Source: Actinomucor elegans
Taxonomy: Eukaryota; Mucoromycota; Mucoromycetes; Mucorales; Mucoraceae
Assembly: GCA_026027325.1 (NCBI GenBank)
Contig: JAMSLZ010000013.1
Coordinates: 789,055 to 853,054 of the forward strand
Direction of reading: 5' to 3'
DNA: 64,000 nt
Shown here: positions 24,327-37,440 of the stretch, piece by piece
How positions within the stretch are numbered: the first letter of the stretch is position 1
Layout of the letters: each line of letters starts with the position of its first letter
Program-made: the position numbers and the translations under genes
Notes under the pieces: generated by a model
What the model was told of the DNA's origin: nothing
What the model saw: only the letters and a program-made list of their open reading frames with translations
Database searches by the model: none

Positions 24327-27300
24327 TATTATTTACTTTCCTTTATCTGTATACACACATTCATATCAATTATACCCCCACCAACAAAAAAAACCTCTTC
24401 CATCTTGTACATTCATATATACCTTATATACATATACATACATATATATTATGTTTTCCATTTATTTATTGTATCTACTATCTATGCAAAAAAAACAAAA
24501 GAATAAAATACTTATCTTAATAGAATAAACGGTTACACACCTTGCTAAGCAAAATCTTCTATGAATGTCCTGGGCTTGCTAGTATACATGCAAGATTCAA
24601 TTCTATCAAATCCAACTATGCAGTTATAAAATAGATCTCTATGCTGATAAGCTGTTATGACATTTCAAACCAGTTTTTTTGCGTTTTACTAAAAAGACTT
24701 TTATCCTAAAGAGAGTGGCGTTTCCCTTTTGCCCTCGCACAAAGGTAACGTATCCATTCGCTCTGTCATTTAAGTGCACAGCCGGATCAGAGTTGACCGA
24801 ATTGTTTTTGTTATGAGATCAAGAACACATGACGTTCAAAATAAACACTATTATCATTACTAGATCTGTCCTCCTGCTTATGATGAACAAAGAGCCTTTT
24901 TCTTGGTCCTTTATTGGCTCATTCAATTTAGAGCTGCATTCTAGGCCCTGGGTTTTTGTTGAAATAACCCTGATTTATATCGCCATAACAATACAACTAG
25001 TCCTAACTCACCAAGTCTATTTTAATAGTTCGAAAACTAGTGCTATTCAATGACACAGTTGGCGACTTTTTAAAAAATGATAATTATATATTTTGTACTT
25101 GATCTTTATCAAGTTATTTAATAGGCGTAGCAACTCATACTGAGTATGCGCTGCTAGGTAGGACTGGGATTGATTACAATCGCTTGGGGTTGATTAGTCT
25201 GAGGCAGTTACTACACTCTGAAACTTTATGTTGTACACTATTATCCTTAGAAATTATTCATGTTCTGCGAATAACACGTTTATTTCTTTGAAAATACAGT
25301 ATAAACTAGAGATATCAATAGTAATCATAATACTAGTATTGGTAGTCTCAATGCACTTATTCGAATAGAATATAATCTAGTTTTAACATATTTTCGAGCA
25401 CTACCAGTTGGAAAAAAAAAATGTATAATACAAAGGATTTCATCTATACATACCCATAGCGACATACAAACATATATTGAGTAGCGATAACTGCGTCTAT
25501 GTGCTTTCATAAGGCGATCGACGAAGGAATCTTACCTGCTTAGTATAGTAGTTTTTAATAGGTTCGAAATCGTAATAATGTTGGTTACCTAGTGGGGCCC
25601 ACTGCTTAGTCAGACATTGCATCAGTGTGATATCCTATGCACTATTCAGTCTCGTTTACTATGGTAATGCATCAACAAGTTCTATCAATGTCTATTTCAA
25701 GCGTGGATAAGCCAAGTTTATCCAGGTTATTTCAAGTGTGACTTATTTCAGCACGTAATTAATTCATTCAATATCACGATACGCAATAAATACAAGTGAT
25801 TCGTTACTTTTAGAGCGAATGTTCAATAACCAATATAAGAGCAACGTGGCAAAGTACTCTTTACTACAATAAATTGCATCCCATGATATGATCTAGTACT
25901 AGATAACCTGTAAATCATATGGAGGTGTAGCAGAATGCATGCGCTTGTCGAGAAGGAAATTGATTACGCCAACTAAGCAGCCTTATTCAAAGCTATACTA
26001 TTGTGGAGCTTGATGAAATACATATAAGGATTCATCCTGAATTGCGAATAAAGAACCATAACTTTTACTATTAGGACAAATGGTTTCGTATTCTTTAATA
26101 AATTTCTTGCCTTTAATCCGGAATATAACAATCAGTTTCAATTGTTCAGAGGTGATATATTAGTAGTTTATTTATTGAATGAGTATTGAATGCTTTATCA
26201 TATCCATTTAGGAACAAAGGTTCAACAAGTAATTCTTTTTTAACATCGCATAAGCTTTAGTAGCCCATTTATCGACAGCATTGCCTCTGCATAAAATTTG
26301 TAATATATAAAAGGAGGATTTTTTTGCTTCAACTATTTTCTGTATTATAGAAAACTCCCTGCCTACATCAGAAAGAAAATTGCTAATCAAAATTTTATAC
26401 AAAAGCTACAGGATCGTTTTGGTTCAAATCCCGGCTTAGTGATGAGTAGAATTAGCGTGTCCTCAATGTTTGATATTAAGAACTTGTTAGAGGCATCGGA
26501 TTCAGTAAGCTGTTTAAGAGAAAAAAAACGGGTTTCAGGTGTATCTAATTGATGGATTCAAAGTAAGTGAATGCCATCCATCCATACCAATACAAGGGCC
26601 TTGGAATGTTCAAGCTAATCCTCCCTAAACGACAAATAGACCCTCATGTTATCCTATATGGGTTATTAAGGGTATTTACATTACTTTATTGATTAATGCA
26701 AACATCGATATTCACTTTTATTTTTGGTAATAAATACACAAATCCAAAAATATAGATATTCATCGTATACTCATTTGTTGGAAAAGTTTACTGTCTGTAG
26801 AATCGTTAACTGACTGTTTACCTAAACATGATTGCAATTATTTATTCTCTTTGTTTGAGTCTTATGGTCTAAGTTTGAACATGATATTGAAGCACCTGCT
26901 GGAAGGAGTAACAGAAAAAAACCGAATGAATATCAGCAAGATCAACGATGTATACATCGCCCAAGCAACTGATAAGGGTTCTTATCTAGTTACCGCTATA
27001 CTACACAAATACATGGCCTCAATAAGACGGGAAGACTCAATAGGTTCTACTTATCAGTATACACTAATTCTTTTTATGTTTATCTCGCTTGCTTTCATTA
27101 GATCTAATGCAAGTTATACCAAAAGTTAACGTGTATACTGAAGATCACAGTAGCGATTTAGTGTCATTTGTAGAGAATGAAGTCCTCTTCCGCGCAACAG
27201 TGGTTTTGCAAAAGAGTAAAAAAGAAATCAAGCTTTAAAAAGCGGAAACAAAATACACCCAATATTATCTAGAATCTGCTGAAATCATCTAATTATTTCG

Positions 27301-28012
27301 AAGAAAAATGCATAGTAAATCTTAATTTTATTTGTATTTTTATTTTCGAAGCTTTAACTTCTTTGTTTGTTATGCTTCATGCGATTTTGTAATGTTTATT
27401 TTTTGTATTGATGTTAGTAATCGCCACACGTCTTGATGAATGGTGTGCTATGAGATAACTGGAGTTTAGATAAAAGTATTATTAAAAATTAAGATTAGCA
27501 TATAGGCTAAGAGTACTAATTGCAAAAAAGCAAAAGTAGACAAAATAAGAGTGAAGCATTAAAGGCAAGGTTTAGAGGATAATCAAAGAATTGTAGTTTT
27601 CCGTGTAGTTCGATTTTGTAATGTTTAGATTTAGTACTGCCTGCCTGATTTTATCTACTTTCCTCTGCCTAATTACATCGTATCGGCTAGTTTAAATATT
27701 TAGTCTAACAAGCCAGATTTCGTTCTAAAAATCATGAACCTTCATCTACAAGACGATGAGCGTACTTCAGTTCTTAGCAACTCTAACAGAACTTTTATAA
27801 TACTATATTTCAAGTGGCACAGGCTCTAAAACGAACATATGATTCCAGAGCATAAAACTGCGTTATAGTCAATGTTGTCTGAAACTCACAAGCCTGGATA
27901 TAAAATTACAATAGTTTCTTTTTTACGAAGCGCAAGATTTATTTCATATATTCTCTCCGTATCTTAAAGATTTATATTTGTGTATGAAGTATCCAAAGAC
28001 GATATTCTATTT

Positions 28013-28057
<45 letters not shown>

Positions 28058-28290
28058 TAAAACTAAACTTTTTTGTCAAGCAGTGTATGGCAGCAGCACC
28101 ATTTTTAATCCTCGTTGTCCAATGAAACCTGCACTCTGTTTTTAAAATGGAGCTTCAAAATGGCTCCTTAATCTAAACTCATTGGTTCATTAAACAGCCC
28201 GATCCCAGCGTCAGTCTGATTGGCTAGTTGTGCTATAACCATAACCATCTTTTTCTTCTTCTTTCTATTTTTCCATAACCATTAATCAAC
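24327..28290. other. 4 kb gene-free region
   Basis: AT-rich DNA with no intact gene. A 92-codon plus-strand frame at 26851-27129 has protein-like parts but no family match and no splice context. GGTTCAAATCC at ~26420 looks like a tRNA B-box, but no cloverleaf can be folded around it. CGATTTTGTAATGTTTA occurs twice (near 27380 and 27610). A T-run of about 40 bases is at 28017-28056. Confidence 0.4.
28017..28056. repeat. homopolymer T tract (~40 nt)
   Basis: Uninterrupted T run seen directly, about 235 bases before the PRP18 start codon. Confidence 0.85.
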
Positions 28291-29707
28291 ATGAGTTTCC
28301 TTGATAGTATTATCCAAGAAGAAGTTTCAAAAAAGCGCAAAGTCTTAGAAGCTGTAAGCGGTAAAGAAGGAGCAGATAAGAAATTGAAATACGTTAGTCG
28401 AGCAGAAATAGAACGTATTCGTCAAGAAGAATATCAACGTAAAGAACAAGAGAGATTAGAGAAAGAAAGACAGGTAAATATCATAATGAACCACCCACTT
28501 TATAAATTTCTAACCTGTAGTAACGATAGAAAAAAGAACGTTTAGAACAAGAAGAGGTAAAAAAAAAAGATCAGATCTTGGATCTTGGTTTGATCTCGAG
28601 ATTAATTATTTTTTTAGGCAAAACGTCGACAAATTGAAGGAAAGAATGCAAAGATTGAAGGAAAAGAAAACGAAGATCAACCTGTAAGTGTAAAATCTAT
28701 ATCAATTGAAGAATACACGAGCTCAAAGTTTCGAATAGGAAGAAGTTATTGAAGCGTTTAATATTTCCAGAGAAGAGTGCATTCGTCGATTAAGAGCAAT
28801 GGGCCAACCAATTCGATTATTCGGTGAAACAGACAAGCAATGTAAAGTTCGTCTTCGAGCATTAGAACTCATGAATGAAGAATCTGGGGTAAATGAGCTG
28901 TTTGGATAAGATAAGACAAATGATAAACTGACAGTTTACTATAGGATCAAGGTCGTAATGACTTTATGAGAACTATGGAAGAAATGGAAACGAATATGCG
29001 TCTTGATGATTTAAAACAAAAGGGCGGTGTGAGTGATGACAAGAAGCGATTGAAAAAGGTTGGAATTGTAGTAGAGCCTATTCAATTGGAGTTGATTTCA
29101 AAGGACATAGACAAACTATACTTCCAGATATACGCGTATTTTACCGTAAGTTTCCTTTATTCGGCCATTTGTCAGTAACAAAAAAAAAGACTCAATGTAT
29201 TCTTGGATAGCATACACTAGAAGAATGGGAGGAATATATGAATGCACGTCCAGAAGAAGAAAAGAGATCGGGACCTGGTAAAAGAGCGGCAGTATTACAA
29301 AAACAAGCGGCAGAATATATCAAACCATTAATGCGTCAATTGAAAAAGAGAACTTTGGAACCAGATGTTTTGCAGCGTGTTGCTGAAATTGCGCAGAGAA
29401 TGCAAGTCAGACTGTATCGAGATGCCCAGGACGCATATCTTCAGTTATCAATTGGTAACGCACCTTGGCCTATTGGTGTTACTATGGTTGGGTAATGTTG
29501 AAATCATTTCTTGATTTACGCACATCAACTGATCCACTCTATACAAATAGTATTCACGAACGTTCTGCCCGTGAAAAGATTTCTTCGTCACAAGTAGCTC
29601 ACGTATTGAACGATGAATCCTCCAGAAAATGGATCCAGTCAGTCAAACGTCTCATGACATTTGCTCAGACAAAATATCCTCCTTATACTCTTAGTCAAAT
29701 TTCATAA
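28291..29707 (+). CDS. PRP18: pre-mRNA-splicing factor PRP18
   Basis: Second-step splicing factor that works with the U5 snRNP and Slu7 in the nucleus. Exons: 28291-28473, 28530-28556, 28618-28683, 28739-28888, 28945-29145, 29211-29491, 29551-29707; 354 residues. After a charged, helical N-terminus ([19 protein letters not shown]) comes the SFM/PRP4-like motif with [11 protein letters not shown] (about residues 106-116). The C-terminal Prp18 domain includes [20 protein letters not shown], the most conserved loop of the family, then [15 protein letters not shown] and [12 protein letters not shown]. All seven introns-exon joins keep frame. The 27-nt second exon is notably small. Confidence 0.95.
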
Positions 29708-30262
29708 ATAAATTGATAATATTTCACGTTCTATTTAGCGTGCTTTTTATGACAGCATACTACATAAAACGGTTAAACGGTGTGTAAAAAAATGCCAAGC
29801 ACAATGTGAACCTTTCCCTTAACCATCACTGTCAAAGGAGCAACTATCTAATATATAACTAGTTCTCTTTTGATTTCTAAGCTATATGGTTACCAGGCCT
29901 AAACAAGTGTACCTCTATTTTTGGTTTTCTACGTAAGCTATACCCTTATTTGATATATTTCAAAGATAATGCTCGGACCTTCCATTACCCGTTTAATTCG
30001 TAAAACTAGCTGCGTAGGTTTTTTTTAAAGTATCTACAAGGTCAAATCTAGTAGTACAGCACGATAAAAAAAAGAACAGATCAAGTAAAGCTATTTTGAA
30101 ATGCTACTAGCATAAAAGCAAAACAACTCACTGATAGGCAAAAGTCTTGACGGCTCAAGCGACACAAAACTAGTAGAGTTTGTCAGCCCTGAAGTTTAAA
30201 AATCCCAGATAAAAACTGAAAAATATTTTTCTCTCTTTCTTTTTCATATACCTTGCCAGAAA
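29708..30262. other. intergenic region
   Basis: 555 bases between PRP18 and the phosphodiesterase gene, both on plus. Nothing beyond AT-rich DNA and a CT-rich leader just before 30263 is seen. Confidence 0.45.
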
Positions 30263-31355
30263 ATGACCGACAATCTTGATAAAGAAATCAATTTTACTAT
30301 GCGTAAGCCTTTTTTGACTCATATCTTCGATGTCAAGTTCATTAAGACCTTGTATAGATATCCCAGATGTGATTGCCCATCGAGGTTTTTCTGCTGAGAA
30401 CCCCGAAAACACAATGATTTCCTATATAAACGCCGTCAAAGCTGGCACAACTGCCTTGGAAGGAGGTAAAAATGCTCTACATAACTGTGCATATCAGATG
30501 GCTAACTTTTGCTGCTTAGACATCCGTTTGAGTAAAGATAACGAGATTGTCATGATGCATGATTTGACACTTGATAGAACCTCTACAGGTAAAGGAGCAG
30601 TCCATGATCAAAACTGGCATGGCTATATCGACACCATTACTACCAAAGCAGAGCCTGCGCAGCCCATTCCAAGATTCAATGATGTACTGGACTATCTTGT
30701 TGACCCAGAAACTAATCTAAAGCACGGACTGTATATGATTGTCGATATCAAGGTAACACTTACACAAGAATTTAAATATGATGACCTTTTCATTAATGCT
30801 TTCTCATAGTATGATAATCCTATTGAAATCTTGGATGTTCTTGCTGAATTATTAAGCAAATACACATCAAAGCATCCCCAACTCATTGATGTATTGGTTA
30901 TTGGTATCTGGAATGTAGACTATCTAAAGAAAGCCAAACAGTTATTTCCCAATCACAAATTGTGCTTTATTGGTATATCTCTTCCCGCTGCTCGCACCCA
31001 TTTCTTGGATAACGTGGACTGTTTGAGTTTACCTTTCGCCGCTCTCGCTGGTCAGGAGGGTCAAGACTTTATTAAGCAAGCTCATGCGCTTAATAAGCGT
31101 GTGTTTACCTGGACTATTAATGACCCACTGCAAATGAAAACATGTGTCCTTTGGAAGGTCGACGGTGTGGTTGGCGATAACGTACCTGTCATGCTGGAAA
31201 ATGTGCAAGCGCTTCCCAAGTCGTTGGCTGATGATACCGATTATCAAAAGTATATCCAAACCGATACCTACTTGGATTCCAAGAGAAGACGTGTCTATTA
31301 TTACATGCTCACAAAAATGATGAATCTTGCCAGTTGGAAAATCATTGGTGTATAA
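30263..31355 (+). CDS. glycerophosphodiester phosphodiesterase-domain protein (Pgc1-like)
   Basis: GDPD-family hydrolase; layout resembles yeast Pgc1, a phosphatidylglycerol-specific phospholipase C. Exons: 30263-30302, 30358-30465, 30520-30752, 30810-31355; about 308 residues. Conserved marks: VIAHRGFSAENPENT (catalytic His and Glu), a DIRLSKD segment where the metal-binding E-x-D is changed to EGD at the exon 2/3 join, MMHDLTLDRTSTG (catalytic His), and late VFTWTINDP and DGVVGDNVP. A hydrophobic segment near the C-terminus (YYYMLTKMMNLASWKIIGV) could associate with a membrane, as in Pgc1. Substrate is inferred from similarity of layout; other fungal GDPDs are possible. Confidence 0.9.
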
Positions 31356-32709
31356 TTTATGATAGATAGATTTTTATTATATATTATAACCTCAAACACG
31401 CTCTATATCTGTCTCAGTCTCTCTTTACACATAAGCTATACTTTTCTAGTTTGGTAAATGATCATCATGAGCAAGTATTTTTATGATAAGTGAAAAAAAA
31501 AGGAATGCTTACAATCACCGGAACATATATACACTCGCAAATATTATCGTTCTAAAACTTTTGTCTAATGGTGTAATTCATTCTAATTAGGTCTATTAAT
31601 CAGATGTTACATATCGAGATTCAGAGATCTCGGCTGTTGATTCAAGTCTTTGCTAAATACACTTTACAGCAATAGATCAATTTTTTTTTTTTTTTTTGTA
31701 TACAAACAAATAGAACAAATATATAGAAGCATACTTTAGACAATCAGAAATATAGTTTCAATATGTAGTATGTCTTAAGACTACAATTTATACTATAAAA
31801 CAAATGATATAAAGTAGATATCATTGCTACTACTACATAAGTTTCTCGATCTTCATTGGTGTTGCGGAAATTAAACCACTCTTGACGACAATCTCAGTTT
31901 TTTTTTTTTTTTGCTATTGACTTTAAACAATTTTTTGAATAATAAGAATGTATTGATAGATCAGAAGTATATCGAACGGCCGAAGAGTAATATTGCATCC
32001 CCCCCCCCGCATCAAAGGATACTTCACTGGTTAAAACCAAACATTTTTTTAAGGTACGAATATACTGTTCTAAAAAAATACAAACAAAACAGGTACGCAT
32101 AGTATCTAAAGAGTTATATATGTCGTTTACAATCCATGGCTTTAAACCGCCCAAAAAAAAAATTGGAGTAGTTTAAAAAATGATGTTAAAGGTATACCCT
32201 TTGGTATTTTCGTGATATGTTCCTGATCTCGGTCTATAGTTCTCTCTACTGATCATGTTTAACTCCACAACGGGCGGTATAGTCTACTCAAAATAAGTTG
32301 ATACATTCATTAAAGTAGTTGTTTAAGTAAATTATCATGTAGATATCATCAGGTTAAAGTCAATAGTATTAGCTTACATATACACTATAGGGACAAGATC
32401 TAATAATTGGATTGTGATCGTTTCCAGTTTATGTCGTATCTGATTAATAGATCATATTCAAAATGAGCTATCGCATCAAGTATAACCTTTTTTGTTTTTT
32501 GTTTTAGCCTAATAAAATATTCTCTTGCATCTGTTAATTTACATACAACTATAATCTTCATCGTCATATCTTTTTTCAAATTAGCTGTGGTATATATCCT
32601 AAGAATGTTTGATTGACAAGCATTTAAAGAATGGTAGACATATAGCGCTTAACCTTTAGTATGTAGGCCACCAATGACACTTTATTATAATACATTGTGA
32701 AATAGGATA
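31356..32709. other. gene-free region with two dispersed motif copies
   Basis: AT-rich. Copies of the dispersed motif are at 31590-31650 (forward, TTAATCAGATG..CAT) and 32430-32490 (reverse, TGTCGTATCTGATTAATAGA). T-runs at 31681-31697 and 31898-31912, and a C-run at 32000-32008. Confidence 0.45.
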
Positions 32710-33615
32710 TTAGAAATGTCGTCGGTTACGGCGCTTTTTTCTGCAATAAAAGGTATCACCATTAAATGGGCGATAGGACCTTGAGTGTGGACTGGGAATA
32801 ATGGACACTTTGACTTGATATTTTTCCAACAGTTCTTGTTTCAAGGCGCGCAGTTGATGCTCATTATAATGAAGGTATCGGTTTTGTCTGCATATAGTCT
32901 CTACAGAATGATCTTCATCAGTGACTAATACAGATGAGAAGTTCAACCATGCACTAGAACTGCGCCCATCATAATCTGTTTCGGCCAATTCGATGATAGA
33001 ATTGGTAGGGGGGCCCAAACTCCTCAAGCAATTCTCAACAGTACGCATATCCCCAGTCAATATAAAGTTTTTGAAAACAGTTTGATAGGTCTTTGAACAA
33101 CGCAGTTCATGCTTGTGCGCGATACTCATTGAAATGATATTATCGTTGATTTCTCTCGCAAAATTTGATTGCAAATTTTTTCTCCATGCTTCACGCCTTC
33201 GTTTTTGAAAAGTTGTTTCCTCCAGAGAAAAATCACGAACTGATTCGCCATTTTCGTTGGCCAATAGGTTGATAAACTTGCCTGGGTTTGAACAGTGAAT
33301 AGCATGAAGAAGAGACCAAGCTCGAATAAACATGGCGTCGGTTTTAATAGAGCAAATGAAATGTCGTAGTATGACCATTCTTATGTTTTCAGGTATAAAC
33401 AAGATGTTGTGAAATACAAACAGTAATAAGGCGCCTGTGGTATTATCCTGGCCGAATTTAAACCGAGTGTTCAAATATCGGATAACATGAGTTGACACAA
33501 GCACGTTCTGTATGCTTTTGCATGATTGTGAATACTGAATATAGGTCTTGAAAGGCAAGTAGTTGGCAACAGTTAGCGTAACTTCTACAGGAAGATGATC
33601 AAGTTGGTTAATCAT
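32710..33615 (-). CDS. F-box-like protein, 301 residues
   Basis: Single-exon minus-strand gene, ATG at 33615. The first ~40 residues resemble an F-box: DHLPVEVTLTVANYLPFKTY followed by SQSCKSIQNVL, with the LP..V and hydrophobic spacing expected. F-box proteins recruit targets to SCF ubiquitin ligases through Skp1. The rest is helical, with no leucine-rich or WD repeats visible, and the C-terminus is basic (CRKKRRNRRHF). The upstream gene (UFL1-like, same strand) ends only 134 bases before this ATG, so this gene's promoter is very short or overlaps the UFL1 3' end. Substrate unknown. Confidence 0.7.
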   Translation of the reverse strand: MINQLDHLPVEVTLTVANYLPFKTYIQYSQSCKSIQNVLVSTHVIRYLNTRFKFGQDNTTGALLLFVFHNILFIPENIRMVILRHFICSIKTDAMFIRAWSLLHAIHCSNPGKFINLLANENGESVRDFSLEETTFQKRRREAWRKNLQSNFAREINDNIISMSIAHKHELRCSKTYQTVFKNFILTGDMRTVENCLRSLGPPTNSIIELAETDYDGRSSSAWLNFSSVLVTDEDHSVETICRQNRYLHYNEHQLRALKQELLEKYQVKVSIIPSPHSRSYRPFNGDTFYCRKKRRNRRHF

Positions 33616-33749
33616 TTTGATATAGGAGTATATATTTTTTTTAAAAAAAAAAAAGATTTATTCATTAAGTGATGAGAATATTTTTTTTAAAGTAAGGAAT
33701 TCTATCAAAACTGGTTAAATTGATTTAGGACTGCAATATCAGAAACCTC

Positions 33750-36347
33750 CTAAATACGCGTGTAACTCATCCCAAGTTTTTTCAAAACTTGATAATCTGG
33801 AAGGTGTTCTTGACGTGTATTGTTAATAATGGAAATATGGGCTCTGTCTAGTAGCTGTTGATCTTGCTCATTCATGGAAGGTTTAATCTCGTCCAAGATC
33901 ATAGGAACAAACTTGCCAGACACGTACAAAGGAATTTGGAATGTGTGTTGGAATATTAACAATGAAACTAGGTGCAGCAGTTGAGGAACAGTACCAGCTG
34001 ACACATCCAATTGTTGCAATTGATTATGTAGTTGATTATAAATGATGTCATTGGCATTTTTCTTTGATTGTTCAGACTGAAGCACTAGACCTTTGAATAG
34101 TCCCTGCTTGTCTTGTACCAAAATATTGGTGATAAATTGCTGTAGATTCTGTACATAATAAACGTCAACTTTAAGGATCTTCGCCTGCTTGTTCATTGTT
34201 TTACCTTCTTTTTCAGTAACTCTTCAGTTTCAACAATAGACGTCTTGTCGTATTTATGATCATTTTCTCTAATAAAATAGGCAATAACGCATTTCTGCTG
34301 TTTAGAATCGACAATTCGCTGATTCTCGATATCTTCCAACGTAATGCAAAGTGAAGTAGATTGGCTCACTTCTGCCTTATTGTAAGATTGATCCAAGATC
34401 GAAAATATGACCAGATGAAAAAGAAATTCCATACATTGGTTCTTTAAAATGAACTTTTCTAAGCTCTTGCGCGCTGAGGCATCTATAAAATCATAGTGAA
34501 CATCTGATTCTATCAAATAATAAGAAAAATCTACCTTTGAATAATTGCATAGCTTGGTGGTTAAAGTAGATGGATTGTCTAAGATTAGTGAGTTTTTGTA
34601 GCTCACGCTGTTTATATTCTACAATCCAGGCATCACCAGAAATGACTGCCTCTGTTTCGATATAAGGCGTTTGTAATAAATCTGCGAATTGATTCACCAT
34701 CGTATTTCGGGCATAAGGCATAATCTTCATTGCTATATGATGAGGGCACCCCACGCTGTCAAAAGCTTTAATGATCTATATTATAAAGGTCAATGACAAG
34801 TCGGCAATAGATATATTATACTTTACATCATTATCATGGATGGTTGTTACCAAACCATAATTTCTGTTCTTAAGCTTTAGCGTGCGAGATAGATTTCTTA
34901 AGTAGTTATGAGACTCTGAGATTAGCCTTTGAATATAATCAGCTGTAGTAATATAACCGTTATCTAGAATAATGAATTTTTTGCTGTTGGTATCATTATT
35001 AGCTATTTCAGAAATAATGATATCCACAACTTTATTGACGTCTTCAAAGGTTAAGCCTGCCGGCAACATGTCCTACATCATAAAGAGCAAGTGTCAGACT
35101 AATTCTATAATCTCTAAATATACTGATACTTACATTCACATCACAATAGTCTGATATTGACTCGATAGTCGCTTTACAAGAGTCTTTCACCGTGCTTTTA
35201 ATGACGCAGGAATTCAATCGTAGAAAGGTATTCTTGTCATAGTTATCATTGATTAGATCAATAGGATTTGTAAAAATGTAAAGATTTTCAATTGTATCAA
35301 AGCCTACACAAAAGAGTAAATACATTATAAAGTCATAGCCTGATAGAACACTTACTGATGCATTCGTTGGAATCAAATATGGATTTAATCAATGTCAATT
35401 GTCTTTCCTTGAAAGATTTGGGCTCGAATACTGCTCTACTTCTTTTTCCTCTTAGGATACCTAGCATGAAATTATCTTCTTTTACAATCTTCTCTAGTAA
35501 TACTGGTAACGAATTAGAATGTGGTGCTGTTGATTGATAGTGTTTACTTACGATAAAACATATCCTCTGGCATGTTTTGAGATTTATGAAGCTTAAACAT
35601 AGGATAAGGTCTTGATATATAAAAAATATAAGCAAATGTCATACTATACTATAGATCGCTGACTTACTCGTCTAAGGATTTTAGCGCGTCTATAAGTTTG
35701 GTTTTACAGTTTTCGACATAGGAGTTGGTTGCGATAATATCTGGCATTTGCGGATACCGCACATAGCACTCATTGTCGGCAGAATCTACCAACTAAGAAC
35801 GCATATTTAGTTGAAAAACTGGTTACAAATGCGCTTGGAATATTTACTGATTTCAATAAGCTGTAGGGCAGTTTTATTTGCTGCGCTCGTGCTACAATTG
35901 ACATATATCCAGCTTTTTGTATGTATGATTCGAGTTCTCTGGTGATGTCTCGGATACAAGCCCTACAATAGTCTTCTATCAGTATCTATCTATTCTATAC
36001 ATTGCCTCTTTTCTTACTCTGTCAAGATCAAGTCATCGATTACTGTCCAATTATTATTGGCTGATAATTTTGTTACAGCCTTTTCTACATGGAATTGCTC
36101 AATACATAACTCTTCTGCCAACTTGGCTACAGTTATTTTTCCTAAATATACCATCAGTAAAATATTCTTTGCTTTTTAGAGAGCTAATCTTACCATTTTT
36201 TTTGACGAGATTTGTAATAGATGATTCTAAATACTGAGCATGCAAGTAAAACTCACCGTCCAAGGTGCGTGTAATCTCGCTAATGAGTCCCTTTTGAGTC
36301 CCTTGTTGAATAAATTGTGTGAATAAATTAGCGGGTAATATTGTCAT
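33750..36347 (-). CDS. UFL1-like E3 UFM1-protein ligase
   Basis: Multi-exon gene (nine or so exons), estimated 650-750 residues. UFL1 attaches the ubiquitin-like UFM1 to proteins such as ribosomal uL24 at the ER. N-terminal winged-helix text (minus strand, from 36347): QKGLISEITRTLDGEFYLHA, parallel to the human HTLDGKEY region; then KITVAKLAEELCIEQFHVEK (~36130); then RDITRELESYIQKAGYMSIV (~35940), parallel to the [20 protein letters not shown] region. The middle contains SARKSLEKFILKNQ (~34450), and the C-terminal exon contains GTVPQLLHLVSLLIFQHTF (~34000), matching the human LILHLTSVLLFQFSTH stretch. Frames join over introns such as 34760s and 34130-34175 (GTAAAA..TACAG). Short exons make exact borders uncertain; the basic linker of animal UFL1 seems reduced. 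The start could lie slightly upstream. Confidence 0.75.
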
Positions 36348-37440
36348 ATCAATGTGATCTTGAATGAATGAATGAAGGTGTTGATTTTGATTTTCTTTTT
36401 GAAGAATTATAAAACGCTAATGATATGTAGTCTTTCTGTTTCTAATTGTCGTTGATTAAAATTCCACTTTTCGTATTTTACAAATTTACTTAATAGATGA
36501 TACACATTCAAGTTCAGATAGAGGTGACGAAATATCTTTGTGGCATAAAAATGTTTTTCTTTTTATTGCTTACTAGCGATTATATCTTGCTGGCCGATTA
36601 TTAAGATGTTTATGCAACTAGTAATTTGTGGCACTTGCAGAACAATTAACTATTCTGTTTGAAGCTGCACTTAAGCGTTCTTGTTACTGTCTCTTTTACG
36701 TCTCTCATTTACTGGTTGACCTCGGAGATAGGTTTCTAGAGTGTCAGCTTGATTATCTAACACCATAGCTAGGATTTTTTTTGCTGACTTTTTTTTTAAA
36801 AAAAAGTATATAGGGCTTTTGTCTTTAATTATTAAGTATAATCTTTATTCCAATGAAGGTAACACTATTAAGTTTAGTTTATCATTATTATCAGCTTTAT
36901 CTATTTATTTAGTAAATATATTACTTAATACTGTGTTCATTCTATTATAATAAGCTACGCACTGCAGTTTTCACTTTGACATTTTAAGAGATATAAAACG
37001 CTCTGGTTTAGTTTTGATATGCCTTATGTATATATCTTGTATTTATATATGTGTGTATAAGTTTGCTTTTGTTTACATTTCTACATTTCTTGTTGCAACT
37101 ATGTCATTCCAGTTAAAGTTTGCCAATAGTAGTAGCTTTTTAGAATACATCAGCTTAGCTTTCTAACATCTATGTACTCTGATATATGCTGCTACCAATC
37201 ATTAGTTGATAAAAGATACATATCTAGGAAAGATGGAATCCAATTCGATAGTATGAAGAAGCATTGTATGCAAAAGCAATACAAGTGCAAGGCTCTTGGT
37301 ATACGAGTTTCTTTTCCACTTGATCAAATTATGTTATGTTACTTAATTAGTACATCATTAGTGGATTGTCACAAGTTAACAGGAAACCTTTATTTGAACA
37401 ATTTACTAACGTTTCTTTAAAACTTATATCATTAATTAAC
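36348..37440. other. gene-free region upstream of UFL1-like gene
   Basis: Holds the minus-strand promoter next to 36347 (GAATGAATGAAT short tandem at about 36362-36375) and AT-rich DNA with no supported gene. Confidence 0.4.

Noticed and set aside
26400..26440. tRNA B-box-like GGTTCAAATCC
   Set aside because: No matching A-box, acceptor stem or anticodon arm can be placed around it.
26851..27129. Plus-strand 92-codon frame
   Set aside because: Some protein-like stretches but no start context, introns, or family; could be a scrap of an accessory ORF.
27375..27630. Two copies of CGATTTTGTAATGTTTA considered as target-site or terminal repeats
   Set aside because: Seventeen AT-rich bases 230 bp apart with no shared flanks; chance or minor duplication.
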